Source of the DNA: Acidobacteriota bacterium
Lineage (GTDB): Bacteria > Acidobacteriota > Blastocatellia > Pyrinomonadales > Pyrinomonadaceae
Assembly (NCBI GenBank): GCA_025463135.1
Contig: JAOAPY010000024.1
Coordinates: forward strand, 186,001 to 250,000
Direction of reading: 5' to 3'
Length of the DNA: 64,000 nt
Shown one piece after another: positions 61,490 through 64,000 of this stretch (its first letter is position 1; the number at the start of each line of letters is the position of its first letter). The notes beneath the pieces are model-generated. The model saw only the letters and a list, made by a program, of their open reading frames with translations. It was not told the origin of the DNA and did not search any database. A program made the translations under genes and the position numbers.

Positions 61490-61580
61490 GTCAGTACCAA
61501 CTGCGTAAGCGGGTGGGTTCTTTGTTTTGCTCGAGTGCCTTTCGACTAACTGATCCACCCGCAACGCTGGCGGTACTGAC
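61490..61580. repeat. Degenerate copy of the foldback-element inner repeat
   Basis: Left arm GTCAGTACC ... GCGGGTGGG (61490-61519) and right arm CCACCCGC ... GGTACTGAC (61554-61580) match the inner arms of the element at 1537-1780 in order and orientation, with about ten central bases diverged. The loop is about 35 nt. It fills most of the 176-nt gap between the cupin and YraN genes. Confidence 0.75.
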
Positions 61581-61637
61581 CCGAACGCTCGCGCTGGATC
61601 TGGCCAATCTTTTCAAATCGTAATAAGCTCACTTGCG

Positions 61638-62129
61638 ATGACATCCTCTCAAACGGTCCCAGCGATTCCATCTCAGCCTTCGACGACCGCGCATTTCGAA
61701 TTAGGACGACGCGGCGAACAACTTGCGGCCGCCTATCTCGAGCAACAGGGCTTTGCGATCGTGGCCGCCAACTTCATCTTGCCTGTTGGGCGCAATATGC
61801 GCGGCGTCATCATCAATGCGGAGATCGACCTCGTGGCTTACGAAGGACCGACCTTATGTTTCGTCGAAGTAAAGACGCGCGCATCTGATTGGTTTGCTCC
61901 GCCGCAATCAAATGTGGACCTGAGAAAGCAGCGTCAGATTGCGCGCGCTGCGCGGGCCTATCGGAGACTGCTCGGCCTGGAAGGCATGGCTTATCGTTAC
62001 GATGTCGTGAGTATCGTGTTACCCACTGCCGTTGACCGGACAACGGCGCCGCACATAGAAATCCTCCGCGGGTTCTGGACTGAAGAGAAACTCCGCAAGC
62101 GTCATTGGTCGGAACGATATTGGGACTAA
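61638..62129 (+). CDS. yraN: YraN/UPF0102-family nuclease-like protein
   Basis: This is a 163-residue protein. The PD-(D/E)XK-like core is present: LGRRGEQLAAAYLEQQGFAI, then INAEIDLVAYEGPTLCFVEV followed by KTRASDWFAPP with the D...E-V-K catalytic pattern, and RQIARAARAYRRLLGL. It is longer than typical 115-130-residue members because of an N-terminal tail and an insertion (FILPVGRNMRGV). The family is usually next to ribosome or RNase HII genes; its biological role is unsettled. Confidence 0.88.
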   Translation: MTSSQTVPAIPSQPSTTAHFELGRRGEQLAAAYLEQQGFAIVAANFILPVGRNMRGVIINAEIDLVAYEGPTLCFVEVKTRASDWFAPPQSNVDLRKQRQIARAARAYRRLLGLEGMAYRYDVVSIVLPTAVDRTTAPHIEILRGFWTEEKLRKRHWSERYWD

Positions 62130-62224
62130 CAACAATTAGCCACAGATAGACCAGGACACTCACAGATCAGACAGACAGTTTTATTGCGCAATTGATGCCG
62201 ACATACGGTAGCGCCTGATTTGCG

Positions 62225-62270
62225 ACAGGCGTTCAGAGTACCGACTTCAGTTGGTACTCTGAACGCCTGT
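62225..62270. terminator. Perfect 18-bp stem hairpin
   Basis: ACAGGCGTTCAGAGTACC (62225-62242) pairs perfectly with 62253-62270 around the 10-nt loop GACTTCAGTT. It lies 95 nt after the yraN stop and in the middle of the 328-nt gap before the next gene. It may act as a terminator, though the lack of a T-run and the loop similarity to other repeats here suggest a dispersed element. Nothing else was recognised in the gap. Confidence 0.65.
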
Positions 62271-62457
62271 GAAAATTATGCACTATCCCACCCTCTCAGA
62301 CATTGAACTCTGTCTTTGATCCGTGCTAACCGGTAAAACTCTGTGGCTATTCTTCGTCAGCCAAATCCCTGCGCAAAAGTCTTGTCAGCCGCGACCGCGC
62401 GCATTATGCTTGGCGCCTCTTTTTCAAACCAGACCGGGCTGACCAGGAGACCACGAC

Positions 62458-63384
62458 ATGATTTGCAACAGCTGCGGGAACCCGATGGATTCTATTCACC
62501 GCTTCTGCCCCAAGTGCGGAGCGCCGGTCCAGTTGCAGTCACCTGCACAACCACAGCAAGTGCCCTACACTGCGCCTTACACACCGCCACAGTATGGAGC
62601 ACCGCCAGGAATGCGTGGGCCGGGCCCTCTACCACCAAAGAAATCGTTTGGTTGCGGCAAGATAATTTTGATTCTGGTGATCATCCTCGCACTCCTCGGC
62701 GCTGGGATCGGCGCCGCTATCTATTACGGCTATCGCGCCGCTGAAAAAGCTTTGAAGACCTCGGAGCCTTACATCATGGCAGTCGACGCCCTCAAACAAA
62801 GCTCCGCAGTCAAAGAGCGTTTGGGTGATATCGAGGAAACAGGTTTTCCGCTGGGCGCCTTCAGTACGGATGCAAGCGGTTCAGGCAAAGCTGCGTTCGT
62901 GATGTCTGTGAAAGGCACAAAGGGCACGGGCCAGTATCAGGTTGACCTGACGCGCACAAACAGCGTCTGGCATATCAACACCGCGATTGTGCGGACTCCT
63001 GACGGACATACGATTCCCGTCGTTGGTTACCGCGGCGTTCCCGACGCACCCGAGGCGCCCGATGTTAATGGCAACGGCAATTCCAACGACGCCGGCGCGA
63101 AAGGAGCAATCAAAGGCGGAGTGCTGAATGCGAAAGCCACCAGTTTGCCTAGCCCCAATTACCCTGCCGTCGCCAAAGCGGCAAGAGCCTCCGGCACGGT
63201 GGTGGTCCAGGTGTTGGTTGACGAAACAGGCAACGTGGTTTCGGCTCACGCGATTTCCGGCCACCCACTGCTGCGGGCTGCCGCCGAAGCCGCCGCGCGC
63301 AACGCGAAATTTACTCCCACAAAATTGTCCGGCAAGCCGGTCAAAGTTTCCGGGACGATCAGTTACAACTTCACGCCCGAATGA
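62458..63384 (+). CDS. Zinc-ribbon, membrane-anchored protein with TonB C-terminal domain
   Basis: This is a 308-residue protein. It starts with a zinc ribbon (CNSCGNPMDSIHRFCPKCGA, CxxC...CxxC), then a Pro/Gln-rich linker and one membrane helix (about 70-91, IILILVIILALLGAGIGAAI). Next is a Coa1-like domain (about 97-190, ALKTSEPYIMAVDALKQSSA ... MSVKGTKGTGQYQVDLTRTN), and finally a TonB C-terminal domain (about 225-308, ARASGTVVVQVLVDETGNVV, then SAHAISGHPLL). The last domain is closely similar to that of tonB at 49727. No Pro-rich spacer follows the helix, so it is not a standard TonB. Function is unknown; the cytoplasmic zinc ribbon and periplasmic TonB-like end suggest a signalling or coupling role. 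AGGAG lies 9 nt before the ATG. Confidence 0.82.
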   Translation: MICNSCGNPMDSIHRFCPKCGAPVQLQSPAQPQQVPYTAPYTPPQYGAPPGMRGPGPLPPKKSFGCGKIILILVIILALLGAGIGAAIYYGYRAAEKALKTSEPYIMAVDALKQSSAVKERLGDIEETGFPLGAFSTDASGSGKAAFVMSVKGTKGTGQYQVDLTRTNSVWHINTAIVRTPDGHTIPVVGYRGVPDAPEAPDVNGNGNSNDAGAKGAIKGGVLNAKATSLPSPNYPAVAKAARASGTVVVQVLVDETGNVVSAHAISGHPLLRAAAEAAARNAKFTPTKLSGKPVKVSGTISYNFTPE

Positions 63385-63469
63385 GGTGGCACGGGTGTCC
63401 CACCCTGTGCGCGGTCCCCTCCGCGTGCTGCGTCGCACCCGTTCGCCGATGTCTTCTAACGAAAAGTCT

Positions 63470-63584
63470 CGTTTAAAAAAGGGACTTGTCCGCCCGCTGA
63501 CGGCAACACTCAATCGCACACCAGGGACCGTCTTTACGCCTCGCCGTGCTGCTGCGAATGGGGCGAACAAGTCCTTTCTAAACG
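63470..63584. repeat. Inverted pair of the GGACTTGTCCGCC dispersed repeat
   Basis: Left arm (63470-63496, with GGGACTTGTCCGCCCGC) and right arm (63560-63584, with GGGGCGAACAAGTCC and TTTCTAAACG) are inverted copies separated by about 63 nt, as at 42005-42120. It lies in the 559-nt non-coding stretch 63385-63943 together with a gene fragment and a degenerate G/C palindrome near 63387-63412. Confidence 0.8.
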
Positions 63585-63698
63585 GTCCCGTTTTTCCTAC
63601 CTTCGGCGATTCTCGTTCCTGACCCCACGCCAATGCGCCCAGCCCCTCACAGCAACACCTACACGAATCCCCAATCCCCTAAACCCTCGTCAGTTAGT

Positions 63699-63748
63699 CC
63701 GGTCAAAGTTCCTGGGACGACTAGTCATAACTTCACGTCTGAAAATGG
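63699..63748 (+). pseudogene. Duplicated fragment of the TonB C-terminal coding end
   Basis: CCGGTCAAAGTT... at 63699 repeats, at roughly 80 percent identity over 50 nt, the last codons of the gene at 62458 (63338-63387): it encodes PVKVPGTTSHNFTSE against PVKVSGTISYNFTPE. Nearly all differences up to the stop are T/C exchanges. The flanking bases (63652-63690 and 63804-63842) contain two further imperfect copies of a C-rich stretch (CAACACCTACAC ... CCCAATCCCCT). It is a decayed partial duplication. Confidence 0.65.
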
Positions 63749-63901
63749 AGATTCAAGGAAGCAGGACTTAAGTCTCAGGGTTTGGAAACGAATAACGTGA
63801 TCATGCAACACCTACACCCTACTCCCAATCCCCTGCACCCTATCGTTGACCCCCGCCCTATTGCCTCAAAATAAAATCTACTCCTACGGTGATTCGCCCG
63901 C

Positions 63902-63929
63902 TTGACAACAATAATTTGATCGCTAGAAT
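63902..63929 (+). promoter_or_regulatory. Sigma-70 promoter of the tRNA-Gly gene
   Basis: TTGACA (63902-63907) and TAGAAT (63924-63929) are separated by 16 nt. Transcription would begin about 7 nt before the tRNA 5' end at 63944. Confidence 0.75.
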
Positions 63930-63943
63930 CCTTTATGCTCAAA

Positions 63944-64000
63944 GCGGGAGTAGCTCAGTGGTAGAGCATCGCCTTGCCAAGGCGAGGGTCGCGAGTTCAA
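63944..64000 (+). tRNA. tRNA-Gly (GCC), 3' part cut by window edge
   Basis: The sequence starts GCGGGAGTAGCTCAGTGGTA, with D-stem GCTC/GAGC, anticodon stem TCGCC/GGCGA, loop TTGCCAA (anticodon GCC, glycine), and the T-arm start GCGAGTTCAA at the window end. The 3' acceptor strand and discriminator lie outside the window. Confidence 0.93.

Overview
The window looks like a chromosomal segment of a Gram-negative soil-type bacterium, most likely an Acidobacteriota of the Blastocatellia type. This is inferred from gene style rather than a marker: ECF-sigma/PknB-TPR kinase pairs, a TonB-ExbB-ExbD-ExbD-TPR operon, DUF4214 and DUF4287 proteins, TPR-CHAT proteins, and many short palindromic repeats between genes. 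Outer-membrane, TonB and lipoprotein genes support a diderm envelope.

Layout. 1-4.4 kb: an anchored protein cut by the edge, an outer-membrane barrel, a 244-bp foldback element, ThuA-like and YceI proteins, a DoxX remnant and a MarR regulator with a palindromic operator. 4.7-12.3 kb: a sigma factor, a membrane-spanning anti-sigma-like protein and a large exported TPR-CHAT (caspase-like) protein, followed by two secreted proteins and a zinc-ribbon membrane protein. 12.5-15.9 kb (minus): an ECF sigma factor and a Ser/Thr kinase-TPR receptor that appears frameshifted. 16.1-17.0 kb: two small secreted proteins.

17.0-39.8 kb has the geometry of a genomic island. An intact tRNA-Val(GAC) lies at its right end, and a 26-bp exact copy of that tRNA's 3' end lies 22.7 kb away at its left end. 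Inside are a DUF4214 remnant, an AT-richer operon for an ACP-bound C3 unit (FkbH-like, ACP, methyltransferase, VOC), polysaccharide-modification genes (GNAT, deacetylase, a wrecked acyltransferase) and a tightly packed 15.4-kb five-gene operon. That operon encodes a PhoD-like metallophosphatase, a DUF6603-type protein and three very large proteins of unknown function, none with an export signal. It is the best candidate for an undescribed system.

40-57 kb is mainly housekeeping: an ABC-F ATPase, a SurA-like lipoprotein, rpmB, ridA, a bifunctional (p)ppGpp synthetase/hydrolase, the TonB/ExbBD operon, tgt-yajC-secD-secF and der. 57-64 kb holds a Tat amidase, two paralogous DUF4287 proteins, a cupin, a YraN protein, a zinc-ribbon/TonB-C fusion and a partial tRNA-Gly with a good promoter. 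No CRISPR array, rRNA, transposase or integrase gene was recognised.
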